From assembly GCA_035267785.1 (NCBI GenBank), contig DATFLL010000047.1, forward strand, positions 1 to 64,000: a stretch of DNA of 64,000 nucleotides. Reading direction: 5' to 3'. Of this stretch, positions 47,644-56,874 are shown piece by piece. Within the stretch, counting starts at the first letter, position 1; each line of letters opens with the position of its first letter. A model generated the notes under the pieces. The model saw only the letters and a list, made by a program, of their open reading frames with translations. It searched no databases and had not been told where the DNA came from. The position numbers were made by a program, and so were the translations under genes. This DNA comes from DATFLL01 sp035267785. Lineage in GTDB: Bacteria; Pseudomonadota; Gammaproteobacteria; DATFLL01.

Positions 47644-47855
47644 GCAGGCTGTTGAAAAGGCCGCGAACCCGGATAGATCAGGGGTCGATGCAAGCCATGC
47701 CGGCGCAGCGACTCCCTCTTCAATTTGGGCGTATCGGCCGGCTAGACGAAGGAGCGACAAAACGGCAGGACGAGGTACGGGATGTACGAGTGTCGCGGGA
47801 GGGCAGGATGCCCGGAGCGACGGGCCTTACGAAGTGCTTTTTTCAACAGTCTGCT
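47644..47855. mobile_element. MITE-like element with inverted ends (about 212 bp)
   Basis: The left end reads GCAGGCTGTTGAAAA; the right end, reverse complemented, reads AGCAGACTGTTGAAAAAA, so about 13 bases match in inverted orientation. The interior has no transposase frame. Ends with CTGTTGAAAAA are seen in several insertion sequences, so this may be a non-autonomous or decayed copy. The right end overlaps the stop region of the TonB-like gene at 47854. Confidence 0.5.
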
Positions 47856-48795
47856 AGGAGGGTAGCAGGTCGATCGGAAAGTTCAGCACCACCGTCGGAC
47901 CGGCCTTGGGCCCGAAATTCATCATTTTCACGCGTAGTGCGAGCTTGTGCTCGAGCTCGGGGGCGTTGAGCTCGCTGGAGACCACCCGGCAGTCGGTCAC
48001 CCGGCCGGAGGATGCGATGGTCAGCTGCAGCACCAGCTTGCCGCGCAGCATCGGGTCGCTGCGCAGGGCCCGGTTGTAGAGCCGATCGATCGCGCCGCGA
48101 TTACGATCGATGACCAGCTTGATCTCCTCCAGGCTGCGTCCCGGTTTCGGTTTTGCGCCATGCCGCTTTTGCTGCGCGCTGTCGAGGCGACTGTGCACCG
48201 CGCTGCGCTCTCGCTCGGCCAGGCGGGTTTTGTCGATTGCGGCGTGCAGCTTGGCGGCATCGATTCCGCCGCTGCCCCGCCCGGCGTCCCGCTCCAGGAG
48301 CGCATCGGCGTTCGCACCGCTCGTCCGGCGCGTGCCGGCCCGGTACTTGCGCCGCGGCGTGCGACCGAGCTCTCTGGTATCGACGTCATTGCGCAGGTCG
48401 GACAGCTCTCCCTTCAACGCGAGCAGCCCGGCGGACTCGGCGGCCGCCCGGGCTGTTGCGTGCGGATCGGTCTCGGCCTTGGGTGCCGCCTTCGGCTTCG
48501 GTTTGGGTCGGGGCCGGGCGCGGGGCTTGACCGGCGGTACGGGGGCGGCCTTCGGTGTCGGTACGGCGGGCGGCGGAGTTGGCTCGGCCGGCTCGATCAG
48601 GACCCGTGCAAAGCGCGGCGGCGGACTCGTGGACACCAGGTGGACCGGCGGCGGCAGGGGCGCCAGCGAGATCAGGATGCCCAGGACCAGAAACAGCAGG
48701 GCCCAGGCGAGGAACAGGCGGCGAAAGCGCCGATCGGCCTCGACGTCGCCCCAGAGGACGCCGTCCATGACCCGATTGGGCGCCCAGCCGTTCAC
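47854..48795 (-). CDS. AgmX/PglI-type TonB-like protein
   Basis: A 313-residue protein with one N-terminal TM helix (about 26-46), a Pro/Lys/Arg-rich periplasmic stalk (about 65-110), a charged helical region and a C-terminal AgmX/PglI domain (about 225-313; SLEEIKLVIDRNRGAIDRLYN, GRVTDCRVVSSELN). It is built like TonB/TolA: anchored by ExbB/ExbD and reaching the outer membrane. It overlaps the ExbD gene by four bases and ends at the MITE-like element. Confidence 0.85.
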   Translation of the reverse strand: MNGWAPNRVMDGVLWGDVEADRRFRRLFLAWALLFLVLGILISLAPLPPPVHLVSTSPPPRFARVLIEPAEPTPPPAVPTPKAAPVPPVKPRARPRPKPKPKAAPKAETDPHATARAAAESAGLLALKGELSDLRNDVDTRELGRTPRRKYRAGTRRTSGANADALLERDAGRGSGGIDAAKLHAAIDKTRLAERERSAVHSRLDSAQQKRHGAKPKPGRSLEEIKLVIDRNRGAIDRLYNRALRSDPMLRGKLVLQLTIASSGRVTDCRVVSSELNAPELEHKLALRVKMMNFGPKAGPTVVLNFPIDLLPS

Positions 48796-49298
48796 GAGCG
48801 TCCCTCATCGGAGGTCATTTGCAGCACGGCCAACGCGATGTGCGGGACCCGCATCTGGCTGCAGGTCGTCATCACCGCTTTGACAACGCTGTACGGCACG
48901 CGGCGGTCCGCCATGATCGTGACCTCGTCCAAGACGCCCGCGCGCCCTGGCGTGCCGGCGACGCTGCGTGCCCGGGCCTGCGCAAGGGCGCGGCGCAGGG
49001 CGGGCACGACCCGCGCTTTGGCCGCCTCGGTCGTCGCGGCAACACGCCGGCCCTGAAACACAATCGTCTCGGGCGTAACGATGATGACAGTGGCCTGCTT
49101 GGGTTGTTGGCGCGCCACCGACTCAGGCAGACGCACGGCACCGGTGCTCGGCAAATTCTCCACATCCGAGCTGTTGACCAGCAGGAACACGACCAGGATG
49201 GTGAAGATGTCCATCAAGGCCACCAGATTGAGGCCGCCGCGCGAGCGCGCGCGGCAATGCCGGCGCGACATGCGCTTGGCGCGATGGGACATCTTCAT
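48792..49298 (-). CDS. ExbD/TolR family protein, copy 1
   Basis: 168 residues: basic N-terminus, one TM helix, periplasmic domain. The TM starts LVALMDIFTILVVFLLVNSS with the essential proton-carrying aspartate at residue 30. GGAG lies eight bases before the ATG. It partners the TolQ/ExbB protein at 49874 and the TonB-like protein; the second ExbD lies upstream. Confidence 0.9.
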   Translation of the reverse strand: MKMSHRAKRMSRRHCRARSRGGLNLVALMDIFTILVVFLLVNSSDVENLPSTGAVRLPESVARQQPKQATVIIVTPETIVFQGRRVAATTEAAKARVVPALRRALAQARARSVAGTPGRAGVLDEVTIMADRRVPYSVVKAVMTTCSQMRVPHIALAVLQMTSDEGRS

Positions 49299-49352
49299 GT
49301 CGAGCGCTCCGGTCTCGCGGGACGTTTGGCGCGGTTCATGCCGAATTGCTCC

Positions 49353-49877
49353 TTAGGGTTTGGCATCGCCGATGGCAATGTCGGGAAATAACTCCGCCGT
49401 GAGCAGGCGTCCGTTCTGGCGGGCGGGGAAGGTACGCACGGTGTCGATGACACGCACCACAGTGTCGTAGGGAATATCGGGTTCCGAACGCACCGTGGCG
49501 CTGACCAGCGATGGATGACGCGCCTTGACCCGTTTGAGGGTCGCACGCAGGCGCCGCAGGTCCGCCTCGTGTTTCGCCTCTGTGCCCGACGCTGCCTGGA
49601 CGTTGCCGGTCGTTCGGGGAATGCGTTCGTGCAGGCCGTCGCGCCCGTAGCGCACCTCGATGACGTCGCGATGGATAGCCACTTCCAGACCGCGCGCTGG
49701 GGGCGTATGCGCGCCGCCGCGCCCGTCTGGCAGGGCGAGTTCGATGATCGCCATTCGCGAGAACACCGCCGATATGAGCAGGATTGGCACCAGCACGACC
49801 ATCAGGTTCATGAAGGCCGTGATGTTCAGCTCGCCCTGTTCCCTGGAACGCGGGCGCCGATGGCGGGACTGTCTCAT
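49353..49877 (-). CDS. ExbD/TolR family protein, copy 2, lacking the TM aspartate
   Basis: 174 residues with the same layout as copy 1. The TM segment reads ITAFMNLMVVLVPILLISAV: residue 24 is asparagine where ExbD/TolR proteins carry the proton-binding aspartate. The periplasmic part is longer. The ATG overlaps the ExbB-like stop (ATGA). It may form a mixed pore with copy 1 in which only one subunit is protonated (inference). Confidence 0.88.
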   Translation of the reverse strand: MRQSRHRRPRSREQGELNITAFMNLMVVLVPILLISAVFSRMAIIELALPDGRGGAHTPPARGLEVAIHRDVIEVRYGRDGLHERIPRTTGNVQAASGTEAKHEADLRRLRATLKRVKARHPSLVSATVRSEPDIPYDTVVRVIDTVRTFPARQNGRLLTAELFPDIAIGDAKP

Positions 49878-50524
49878 GTGTCCTGCCCCGCCCGTGGCCG
49901 GGTGGAAATGAGGTTGATGAACGTCACTCCGGCCATCTCCAGTCCATCGATGATCTCGGTGGTCTTGGTCTGCAACACGGCGTGGACCAACAGCAGCGGG
50001 ATGGCCACGACGAGGCCGAAGGCCGTCGTGTTCATGGCTACCGAGATACTTGAGGCCAGTTGGTCCGCCTTCGTGGCGGGGTCCAACCCTGCAACGGTAT
50101 TGAAGGCGTGGATGAGGCCGATGATGGTCCCGAGCAGGCCGAGCAGGGTGGCGATGTTGGCGAAGGTCGCCAGGTAGTGCGTGCGCTTCTCCAGGCGAGG
50201 CGTCACACCCATCATTGCTTCCTCAAGGGCCAGCTCCACGTCGTCGCGCTGTTTGGCCGTCGACAGGCGATTCAGCGCGCAGGACATGACCTCATCGATC
50301 GGGTGGCGTGAGTCTCGTGTCGCATTGTACGCCTCGCGAAAGGCGCCTCGGTTGAGCAGCGGCACCAGATTCGACCATTGGCGCTGATTGTTGCGGCGGG
50401 CGCGGCTGAGATACAGATAGCGCTCCACGGCGATCGCCAATCCCGCCGCGAGCACGGCTGCAATGAAAAACATGAGTGGTCCGCCGTCGTGAAAGAAACG
50501 GACCAATGCCAGATAGATGTCCAT
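49874..50524 (-). CDS. MotA/TolQ/ExbB proton channel protein
   Basis: 216 residues from ATG 50524 (AGGAG eight bases upstream). Three TM helices: about 12-32, 112-135 (ANIATLLGLLGTIIGLIHAF) and 158-180 (MNTTAFGLVVAIPLLLVHAV), with a cytoplasmic loop between the first two, as in ExbB/TolQ. It forms the stator with the two ExbD proteins. A longer frame to 50950 was rejected because it overlaps the next gene and has no similarity. Confidence 0.92.
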   Translation of the reverse strand: MDIYLALVRFFHDGGPLMFFIAAVLAAGLAIAVERYLYLSRARRNNQRQWSNLVPLLNRGAFREAYNATRDSRHPIDEVMSCALNRLSTAKQRDDVELALEEAMMGVTPRLEKRTHYLATFANIATLLGLLGTIIGLIHAFNTVAGLDPATKADQLASSISVAMNTTAFGLVVAIPLLLVHAVLQTKTTEIIDGLEMAGVTFINLISTRPRAGQDT

Positions 50525-50574
50525 CGTCGTTCTCCTGCCTGTCGTCGTGGTGAAAGCTTTGCGTTTGTACGTAC

Positions 50575-50922
50575 TCAGCGGGGTGCGTGTGTGGATTCCG
50601 CGGCGTTCTCCCGTGCCTGGTAGTAGCGCACCTCGCGCCCAAACTCGCCGGGGCGCAGCGGCGCCAGCGTGCCGCCCAACGCATCCTGCGGTGTCGGCCT
50701 GGTGAGGTCCGGCAGTTTCGAGCGCTTCCAGGGCACCACGTACATCATCCTGGGCAGCGCCCGATCGCCGTGGACCTTCATCTCGTCCATATCGATTTGC
50801 CGCTTCTTGGCCCTGTCTTGGCCGCCCGCGCCGGCCGTTCCCGCAAAGATCACGGCGGCACACAGACATACCAGTGCCGCCGCCCGGTGCAGACGCCGTC
50901 CTTTTTGTAGAGCGCGGCTCAC
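50575..50922 (-). CDS. Small exported protein of the ExbBD cluster
   Basis: 115 residues from GTG 50922 (GGGAG eight bases upstream; GTGA overlap with the TPR lipoprotein gene). The signal peptide ends near AGTAGA. The rest is charged (QDRAKKRQIDMDEMKVHGD) and contains no recognised domain. Position between the TPR lipoprotein and the ExbB-like gene suggests an accessory role in the motor complex (inference). Confidence 0.6.
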   Translation of the reverse strand: MSRALQKGRRLHRAAALVCLCAAVIFAGTAGAGGQDRAKKRQIDMDEMKVHGDRALPRMMYVVPWKRSKLPDLTRPTPQDALGGTLAPLRPGEFGREVRYYQARENAAESTHAPR

Positions 50923-51545
50923 GGTCGTTCTCCCGTGGTGCTGCGGGCAACCTGCGTGGCCCTGCGTAACCTGACGTCCGCGATCCAACGGGCGACCTGC
51001 GGGTCGGCCTCGCCTTGCAGACGTTGATAGCTCTTGTAATAGAACAGTGCCTGCTTGAGGTCGTTGAAATAGATGTCGTAGAGGATGCCCAGATTCAGAT
51101 AAGCATTCTGGAGCCCGGGATCGATGCGCAGGGCCTCTAGGTAGGCCCGTTTTGCCCTTTCGAAGTGGCCCTGCCTGCGATAGACAATGCCTAACTGGTT
51201 GTAGGTGACTGCACGGGTGGGCTTGCAGTGGACTGCATGCTCCAGGACGGTTTGCGCCTTGTCCAATTCGTGCTGTCGGGTGTACAGGATCCCGAGGTTG
51301 ATGTACGGGCCGGACAGGGCGGGGTACCGGTGCGCGATGGCCTTGAACCGATCGATCGCCTCGTCGGCATGGCCTGCCTGCATGGTTGCCAGTGCGCGCT
51401 CGTAGGCCACCTTGGCGGCGGGCGGGACGGGCGCCTGGTCGTGCGTCCGGGGCGTGCTCGTGCAGCCGCACAGCACGATGCTCGCCAGAATCGCCGGGGC
51501 CAGTCGCAGCCAAGGTCGGTCAGCGAATTTCGGCGACGTAGGCAT
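50919..51545 (-). CDS. TPR lipoprotein
   Basis: 208 residues from ATG 51545 (AGGAG upstream). The signal peptide has the lipobox VLCGC. Four TPR repeats follow (about 45-180; YINLGILYTRQHELDKAQ, YNQLGIVYRRQGHFERAK, YLNLGILYDIYFNDLKQA). It overlaps the end of the 943-residue TPR gene by 26 bases. Probably an outer-membrane-attached scaffold in the same complex. Confidence 0.82.
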   Translation of the reverse strand: MPTSPKFADRPWLRLAPAILASIVLCGCTSTPRTHDQAPVPPAAKVAYERALATMQAGHADEAIDRFKAIAHRYPALSGPYINLGILYTRQHELDKAQTVLEHAVHCKPTRAVTYNQLGIVYRRQGHFERAKRAYLEALRIDPGLQNAYLNLGILYDIYFNDLKQALFYYKSYQRLQGEADPQVARWIADVRLRRATQVARSTTGERP

Positions 51546-54351
51546 CGTGCCTCTCCTGCTTGGCGTAGGTGACGGGTCGCAACTTGCGTAGGGTTTGAAG
51601 ACTCTTTTCGATCCATTGGTCGTACAGGCCGTCGGCCATGCGGCGCCGGTTGGTATCGTGGATCGCAATGGCCTTTTCCTCGAAGGGCTCGGCCTGCTCC
51701 TCGAGCAGAATGCTGTACTGTTCCAGGGCTTCGTCGCTCAGGCGCTTGGGCCGCGGTGAGCTCAACAGCGATTTGGAAAAGTCGTAATACAGCTCGCCCA
51801 GCCCATAGGTGGCCGCCGTGGTGACGCCGGCGACGCCGTAGTCCAGCGCCTGTTTGTAGTTGGTAATGGCCGTCTGCAGCAGGCGTTTTTTCCGCCGCAG
51901 CGATTTCTTCAGGGGCGGCGTGAGAGACACAGCGCGATAGGATGTGGCGGCGGTCTCGGCCAACTCCAGGCTGGCGCGCGCGGCCAGCTCCCCGGTGTGT
52001 TCGGTGCGCGCCTGGCCGCCGGCGCGCTCGGCCTTGACCAGCCCGGTGAGCCAGTGCCGCCGCGCCCGCGCATCGCCCAGCGTGCGCGACAGATCGGCCA
52101 GTCGTTGGCGTGCGTCAATGGACTGCACGAATGGTTGCGCAAATCGCTCGAGATAGTGACGGTAGGCTGTCCGTGCCCGTTTGGGATGACCGCTTTGCTC
52201 GTACAACGCGGCCGCCTGCCAGAGCATGGGTCGCTGGTCGTCGGGCTCGCCCGGGCGCCGCGAAATGGCCTCCATCTCGCGGGCGGCGAGGTAGTTGTGT
52301 CCCGATTTGCGATAGACCAGGGCGAGCTTTTCGGTAACGCCCGCCTGCAGTGGGTCGTGCGGGTAGCGCTGGCGCATGTCCTCGAGCACCCGCCGCGCGC
52401 GAGTCCATTCCTGCAGGCCGATGAGCAGTGCCGCCGCATCGTACTCGGCCTTGCTGCGCATACCGGCATTCGGTGTGGTCTGACCCAGGCGCAGGAAGTG
52501 CGCGACCGCCGCGCGCGGCTGGCCGGCACGTTCGGCCTGTTCGCCTTGTTTGTAAATACTCGCGGCCAGGCGGTCGCGGGTCGGCGCCCAGGTCTTGTCG
52601 CGGCGATTCAACAATGCCAGCGCCCGGCGGTAGTCCTGTTCGGCCGCGGCGAACCGGCCTTGGGCGAATTCGCCGTGGGCGGCCAGCAGCAGGCCGGTCG
52701 TGCGCAGCTCGGTTGTCTTGGCGCCGGCCCGCTTCAGCGCCGGTTGCGAGAGCAACTGGCGCGCGACCGCGACGGTCCGGTTGAAGTCGCCGGCCGAGTA
52801 GAGCTGATGGGCGGTGTCGGCCAAAACGGGCGGCACGCGGGGGTCGTTCGGAAAGGTATTTGCAAAGCGCAGGGCGCTGGCGACATTGCGTTCGCGCCAC
52901 GTTGCCTGTTCGCTCGAGTCGGTCACCGTCTTGCGCAGCGCCGCAAAGCTCAGTAGCGCCGCGTAACCGGCCTCTGCGCTCTCCTTGTGCCGGGGATAGT
53001 CATAGGCCGTGCGTTCGTAGGCCGCGATGGCGGCCGGATACTGGTGCGCCTCGTTCAGGCATTCGCCCAGCTGGAAGTTCATATGCGCGGTGTTCGGATT
53101 GTCGGGAAACCACTTCAGGTAGGTCCGATACCAGTACGAGGCGCGCAGGAAGTCGGCTGCGGCATGCGTGCGCCGGGCGCGGCTGTGATAGTGCGCGGCC
53201 AGATCGCGCACGTGCACGGTGAGGTAAGGCGCTATTTGGGCCAGCACGTTGGCCGCGTGGGTCTGCCAGAACCGACTGTCCGGACCGAAGTGCCCGACGA
53301 AGTACTCCGTCGCCGGGAGCGCGCGGCTGGGAAAACCGCCGGTCTCGAACGCGTTGATCACGTTTTCCTGAAAATTGGGGGCGAGCGCGTGGTCGGGGTG
53401 CCGCTGCACGAAGGTCTGATACGTTTGCGCGGCGTCCGCGATACGCTCGCGTTTCAGATAGAGGTCGCCTAATTGAAGATAGACGAGTGCCTCGTAACGC
53501 CGGGCGCCGTAGTGGGTGAAATAGCGCACTGCCGAGCGCGCGCCGTCTTCGTTGGCGAAGGTCAGGGCGATGACGCGAAGGGTGTCGTCGACAAGTTCGC
53601 GATCGGCGGGGGCAATATAGAACACCGGCCCGTCTTCGCGCAGCTTGCCCTGAGCCAATTTGAGGTCGAGCAGCGCGAAGAACGATTCGAGTCCTCGGGT
53701 GTAGCGCCGCTGCCTGTATTCGCTCCAGCCGCGCTTGTAGAGGGCCCGCTCGTAGTACACCGAACCCTGATGGCCGTCGATGATGCCCTGGTAGGCGCTC
53801 GCCGCCGGCTCGTATTCCTGACGGGCGAAGAGTATTTCGCCGCGACGGAACTGTGCCTCGGCGTAGTAGTGCGTGTGGGGATAGCGTTGCACCAGGTGCG
53901 TCAGCGTCGCCAGTGAATGGTCCGTATCCCCGGTCAGGGCGTAGGCCTTGGCGAGTTGATAAAGGATCTGTTCGGCCTGGTCGTCGTCTGGATAGGCCTC
54001 CAGGTAGGTTCGGTACAGCTCGATTGCCGCCTGCAGCTGACGATCCGTCTCGGGACTGAGCGGTGCTTGTTGAGCGCGAAGACGCGCCGCCTGGGCCGAT
54101 TCGACGCTGAGGTCGGCGATGCGCCGCTGCGCTTCGCGTTGGAGCTGAGGGTCGGCGTTGAGGCGCAGGAAGGACCGGTAGCTGTCGACGGCCTGTTCGC
54201 GAGCGATGCGCGGCGCCGAGCCCTGGGACAGCGTAAATGGGCGCTGAGCCAGCGCGGCGAGCGTCGGCGCGGGCGCCTGACGGCTCGCGCAGCCGGCGGC
54301 CAGCAGCACGACGCCGCCCACGGCGAGTAGGCGTGTGCCGGCGTTCATCAT
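51520..54351 (-). CDS. Large TPR lipoprotein (943 residues)
   Basis: A signal peptide with lipobox VLLAAGC (Cys at about 21), then more than ten TPR or TPR-like repeats along the whole chain (for example QILYQLAKAYALTGDTDHSL and NFQLGECLNEAHQYPAAI). It resembles the large periplasmic TPR proteins found with AglRQS-type motors. The ATG overlaps the preceding stop by four bases, so the 56225-47854 genes read as one operon. No enzyme motif. Confidence 0.82.
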   Translation of the reverse strand: MMNAGTRLLAVGGVVLLAAGCASRQAPAPTLAALAQRPFTLSQGSAPRIAREQAVDSYRSFLRLNADPQLQREAQRRIADLSVESAQAARLRAQQAPLSPETDRQLQAAIELYRTYLEAYPDDDQAEQILYQLAKAYALTGDTDHSLATLTHLVQRYPHTHYYAEAQFRRGEILFARQEYEPAASAYQGIIDGHQGSVYYERALYKRGWSEYRQRRYTRGLESFFALLDLKLAQGKLREDGPVFYIAPADRELVDDTLRVIALTFANEDGARSAVRYFTHYGARRYEALVYLQLGDLYLKRERIADAAQTYQTFVQRHPDHALAPNFQENVINAFETGGFPSRALPATEYFVGHFGPDSRFWQTHAANVLAQIAPYLTVHVRDLAAHYHSRARRTHAAADFLRASYWYRTYLKWFPDNPNTAHMNFQLGECLNEAHQYPAAIAAYERTAYDYPRHKESAEAGYAALLSFAALRKTVTDSSEQATWRERNVASALRFANTFPNDPRVPPVLADTAHQLYSAGDFNRTVAVARQLLSQPALKRAGAKTTELRTTGLLLAAHGEFAQGRFAAAEQDYRRALALLNRRDKTWAPTRDRLAASIYKQGEQAERAGQPRAAVAHFLRLGQTTPNAGMRSKAEYDAAALLIGLQEWTRARRVLEDMRQRYPHDPLQAGVTEKLALVYRKSGHNYLAAREMEAISRRPGEPDDQRPMLWQAAALYEQSGHPKRARTAYRHYLERFAQPFVQSIDARQRLADLSRTLGDARARRHWLTGLVKAERAGGQARTEHTGELAARASLELAETAATSYRAVSLTPPLKKSLRRKKRLLQTAITNYKQALDYGVAGVTTAATYGLGELYYDFSKSLLSSPRPKRLSDEALEQYSILLEEQAEPFEEKAIAIHDTNRRRMADGLYDQWIEKSLQTLRKLRPVTYAKQERHDAYVAEIR

Positions 54352-56225
54352 GTCCCTTCGTCCTCGTCGCTGGCCAGGCTGTCATACAGGCGTGCCAGGG
54401 AGAACTGCGCCCGGGCCCGCAGGCTGGCGACGTGCCGGCGGCGCCGGTCGAGCTCGCGCAGGGCCAGCTGCCTGAGATGGTTACCCGCGGCGTCGATGGC
54501 GCCGCTGAGCTCACGGCGTGTGGTTGTGATACGCGTTCGTTGTTCGGATAGACGTTCGTCGAAGCCCTGGAAGGTCGCCGGCAGCGCGGCCCAGGCCCGC
54601 TGCATCCCCTCGTGGTGACGTTCGGCTTTGCTCAGGGCCCCATCGAGGTCGGCCAAGGCTTGCTGAAGACGCTTGCGGCGTGCGGGATAGGATGCGACAA
54701 GCCGCCAGCGCAGCACGCCGCGCAGCAGGTTCAGTCGCGGCTGCAACGGAGCGGCGAGTCCCGGCGGCAGATGTTTCAGTTCTGCCCCCAGCGCGTCCAA
54801 CCGTTGGAGGTGGCGGTGTTGCTCGGCGTCGGCCAGCGCCGCGGGACCGTCTGCGGCGAGCAGGGCGTCGAGGCGTCGGGTCAGGCGGCGGCGCTGCTCG
54901 CGCAGGGCCGACAGGCGCCGGGTGAGCGTGCCGCTCTGCATCAGTGGACGGCGCGCTGCGTAATCGGCCCGCCGCGCGCGGACGATGACTTCGAAGACCG
55001 GCAGCTGTTCGGCCCAGTGGTCAACCCGCGCGCGGAGTGCCACCAGCTGCCGGTAATCTCGCCAGGCCCGCTGGAATTCGGTCCTGGCGAGCAAGTGATC
55101 GAGATAGGGCGCCAGCGCGGCGCCGAGCGGCGGAACCGGCGCGGCGGGGTCGGCGCTGCGCAGGGCATCGAGTAGGGCGGTCCCGCGGACTGCGGCGCGG
55201 GCGGTGTCCAGGTGTTGGAGCTGTTGGTTGTAGCCGGCCAGGGCGGCCTGATAGCGGGTCAGTGCCTCGCGCCGGGCCCCGAGTTGCTCGAGGGTGTTGG
55301 GTACGCACAGCATGGCCTCCTGGACGGCAGGCTCCGAGAACGGACGTTCGGTCAGCGCCAGCCAGGCGACCAGGGCGCGGCGCGGCCTGGCTGCGCGCTG
55401 CTCGCCCCAACCCAGTGCGAGCAGGGCGTCCGCCGAGGCGGGACCGCGCAGGCGCACGCGGCGCAGGGGGGGCAGGGCCGCTGCGATGTTCCCGGCACGC
55501 AGCCGGGCATAACCGAGGGCGAGGTTGGCGCGGTCGCGCAGCGCGGGGCCGATGCGGTCGGCTGCTTCCGGGGCGGTCGGATCGTGGTCCCCCAGGCGCA
55601 CAAGGTGCGGGTCGCCGTCGTCCAGCCGGCCCGCGTTGATCAGCGCAACGCCCAGGTTGTAGCGGGCAAAGGCGGCCCAGTCCGGATGACCCGATTGGAC
55701 CGCGGCGCTCTCCAACGCGGTGATAGTGCGCCGCGCCTGGCCGAAGGCACCCTGGGCCAGGTAAGCCTGCGTCAGTAGATACAGCCGTTCGGTCTCGCGG
55801 GTCGGGGGGACAACGCGGGGATTGCGGACCAACAGGTCGGCCGCCTCGCGGTATTGGCCTTGCTGATAGAGAAGACGGCCGAGGAAGAATGCGGTCTGGA
55901 CGCGTACCTGCGGCGCCGGAGTGCCGTTCAGGAGGTCCCGGAGTGTGGCGCGGGCGCTGCGCGTCAGGCCGAGTCGCAGATCGGCGCGGCCGAGCAGCAG
56001 GTTGCGCTCTTCGGCCCATCTGCTGTCGCCGGGCAGGATGCCGGCGGTGAGATCGGTCACGGCCGCTCGGAAGTCCCGTTGCGCGAAATGGAAGCGGGCC
56101 ACACCGAGCGCAATATCTCCCCCGGCGCCGTTCCCCGCCTGGGCCGCGAACGGGACCAGCAGCAGGGTCGCTGCCAGTGCCGACCATGCGAGGCGTCCCG
56201 TTCTCGGTGGCAGGGGCCCTGACAT
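54348..56225 (-). CDS. Exported TPR and coiled-coil protein
   Basis: 625 residues. The signal peptide ends AAQAGN (no lipobox cysteine). TPR-like repeats fill about 30-340. The C-terminal half is long charged helices (QRRRLTRRLDALLAADGP; AELKHLPPGL...) typical of coiled coil. The ATG at 56225 has a weak ribosome site; a longer frame to 56357 overlaps the upstream gene. Its stop overlaps the next start by four bases. Confidence 0.78.
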   Translation of the reverse strand: MSGPLPPRTGRLAWSALAATLLLVPFAAQAGNGAGGDIALGVARFHFAQRDFRAAVTDLTAGILPGDSRWAEERNLLLGRADLRLGLTRSARATLRDLLNGTPAPQVRVQTAFFLGRLLYQQGQYREAADLLVRNPRVVPPTRETERLYLLTQAYLAQGAFGQARRTITALESAAVQSGHPDWAAFARYNLGVALINAGRLDDGDPHLVRLGDHDPTAPEAADRIGPALRDRANLALGYARLRAGNIAAALPPLRRVRLRGPASADALLALGWGEQRAARPRRALVAWLALTERPFSEPAVQEAMLCVPNTLEQLGARREALTRYQAALAGYNQQLQHLDTARAAVRGTALLDALRSADPAAPVPPLGAALAPYLDHLLARTEFQRAWRDYRQLVALRARVDHWAEQLPVFEVIVRARRADYAARRPLMQSGTLTRRLSALREQRRRLTRRLDALLAADGPAALADAEQHRHLQRLDALGAELKHLPPGLAAPLQPRLNLLRGVLRWRLVASYPARRKRLQQALADLDGALSKAERHHEGMQRAWAALPATFQGFDERLSEQRTRITTTRRELSGAIDAAGNHLRQLALRELDRRRRHVASLRARAQFSLARLYDSLASDEDEGT

Positions 56226-56241
56226 GAGTCGTTCGCCGCGG

Positions 56242-56874
56242 TCAGTTCCGGACGAGCGCCCGGACGTGAAGGTAGGGCTTGTCGGCCGCGGTCGACAACC
56301 GCAGTTGCACATACTGCAAACCGGCCGCTTTTTCGAACTCGATCGGGGTGTCGACATGGCGATCGCCGTCCGGGCCGGTCGCGGTGACCGAGGCTACCAG
56401 CCGGTGTTTGCCCGGTGCGACGTTGCCAATGTAGGCCTGCTGAATACCACCGGCGCGCAGCGCCGCAAGCTCCTCGGCCGAGTAGACATGATTGGCTACG
56501 ACCCGGTTATCGAGCTTCAACTGGACCGAGCGCAGCCCATGCCCGGGGCCCGAGTCGCCCAGGGCGTCTTCCAGCCCGATGAATACGGCAAAACGGGTCG
56601 TGGCCGGAAACAGCAGCTCGTGTTCAAGCCGGCTGAGTTCGCGGTCCAGCGCAAGTGCCTTGCGTTTGGCGGACTCGATATCTCCTCCCAGCGCGGCGGC
56701 GGGTGCCGGCTGTTCGACACCCGGGGGCGTCGGTGATCGCGCCGCGGTGGGTTCGGATCGGCCCGTCTGGCCCGGCCCTGCCGCGGCCGGGCATACCGGC
56801 GAGAGCACGGCCAGCATGAGGGCCGCGGCGGCGACCCACACCGCCGGTGTGCGTCCAGCTGTGTCGTCATTCAT
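56242..56874 (-). CDS. Exported protein with coiled coil and beta domain
   Basis: 210 residues from ATG 56874 (AGGA upstream). A TM or signal segment (about 10-30) is followed by a Pro-rich linker, a short coiled coil (IESAKRKALALDRELSRLEHE) and a C-terminal beta domain (about 90-210; SVQLKLDNRVVANHVY, APGKHRLVASVTA) that looks like a carbohydrate- or protein-binding sandwich. First gene of the motor operon. Family unknown. Confidence 0.65.
   Translation of the reverse strand: MNDDTAGRTPAVWVAAAALMLAVLSPVCPAAAGPGQTGRSEPTAARSPTPPGVEQPAPAAALGGDIESAKRKALALDRELSRLEHELLFPATTRFAVFIGLEDALGDSGPGHGLRSVQLKLDNRVVANHVYSAEELAALRAGGIQQAYIGNVAPGKHRLVASVTATGPDGDRHVDTPIEFEKAAGLQYVQLRLSTAADKPYLHVRALVRN

Noticed and set aside
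47619..47969. A 116-codon frame over the MITE-like element
   Set aside because: It runs across the element's inverted end into the AgmX-like gene on the other strand and lacks protein-like features.
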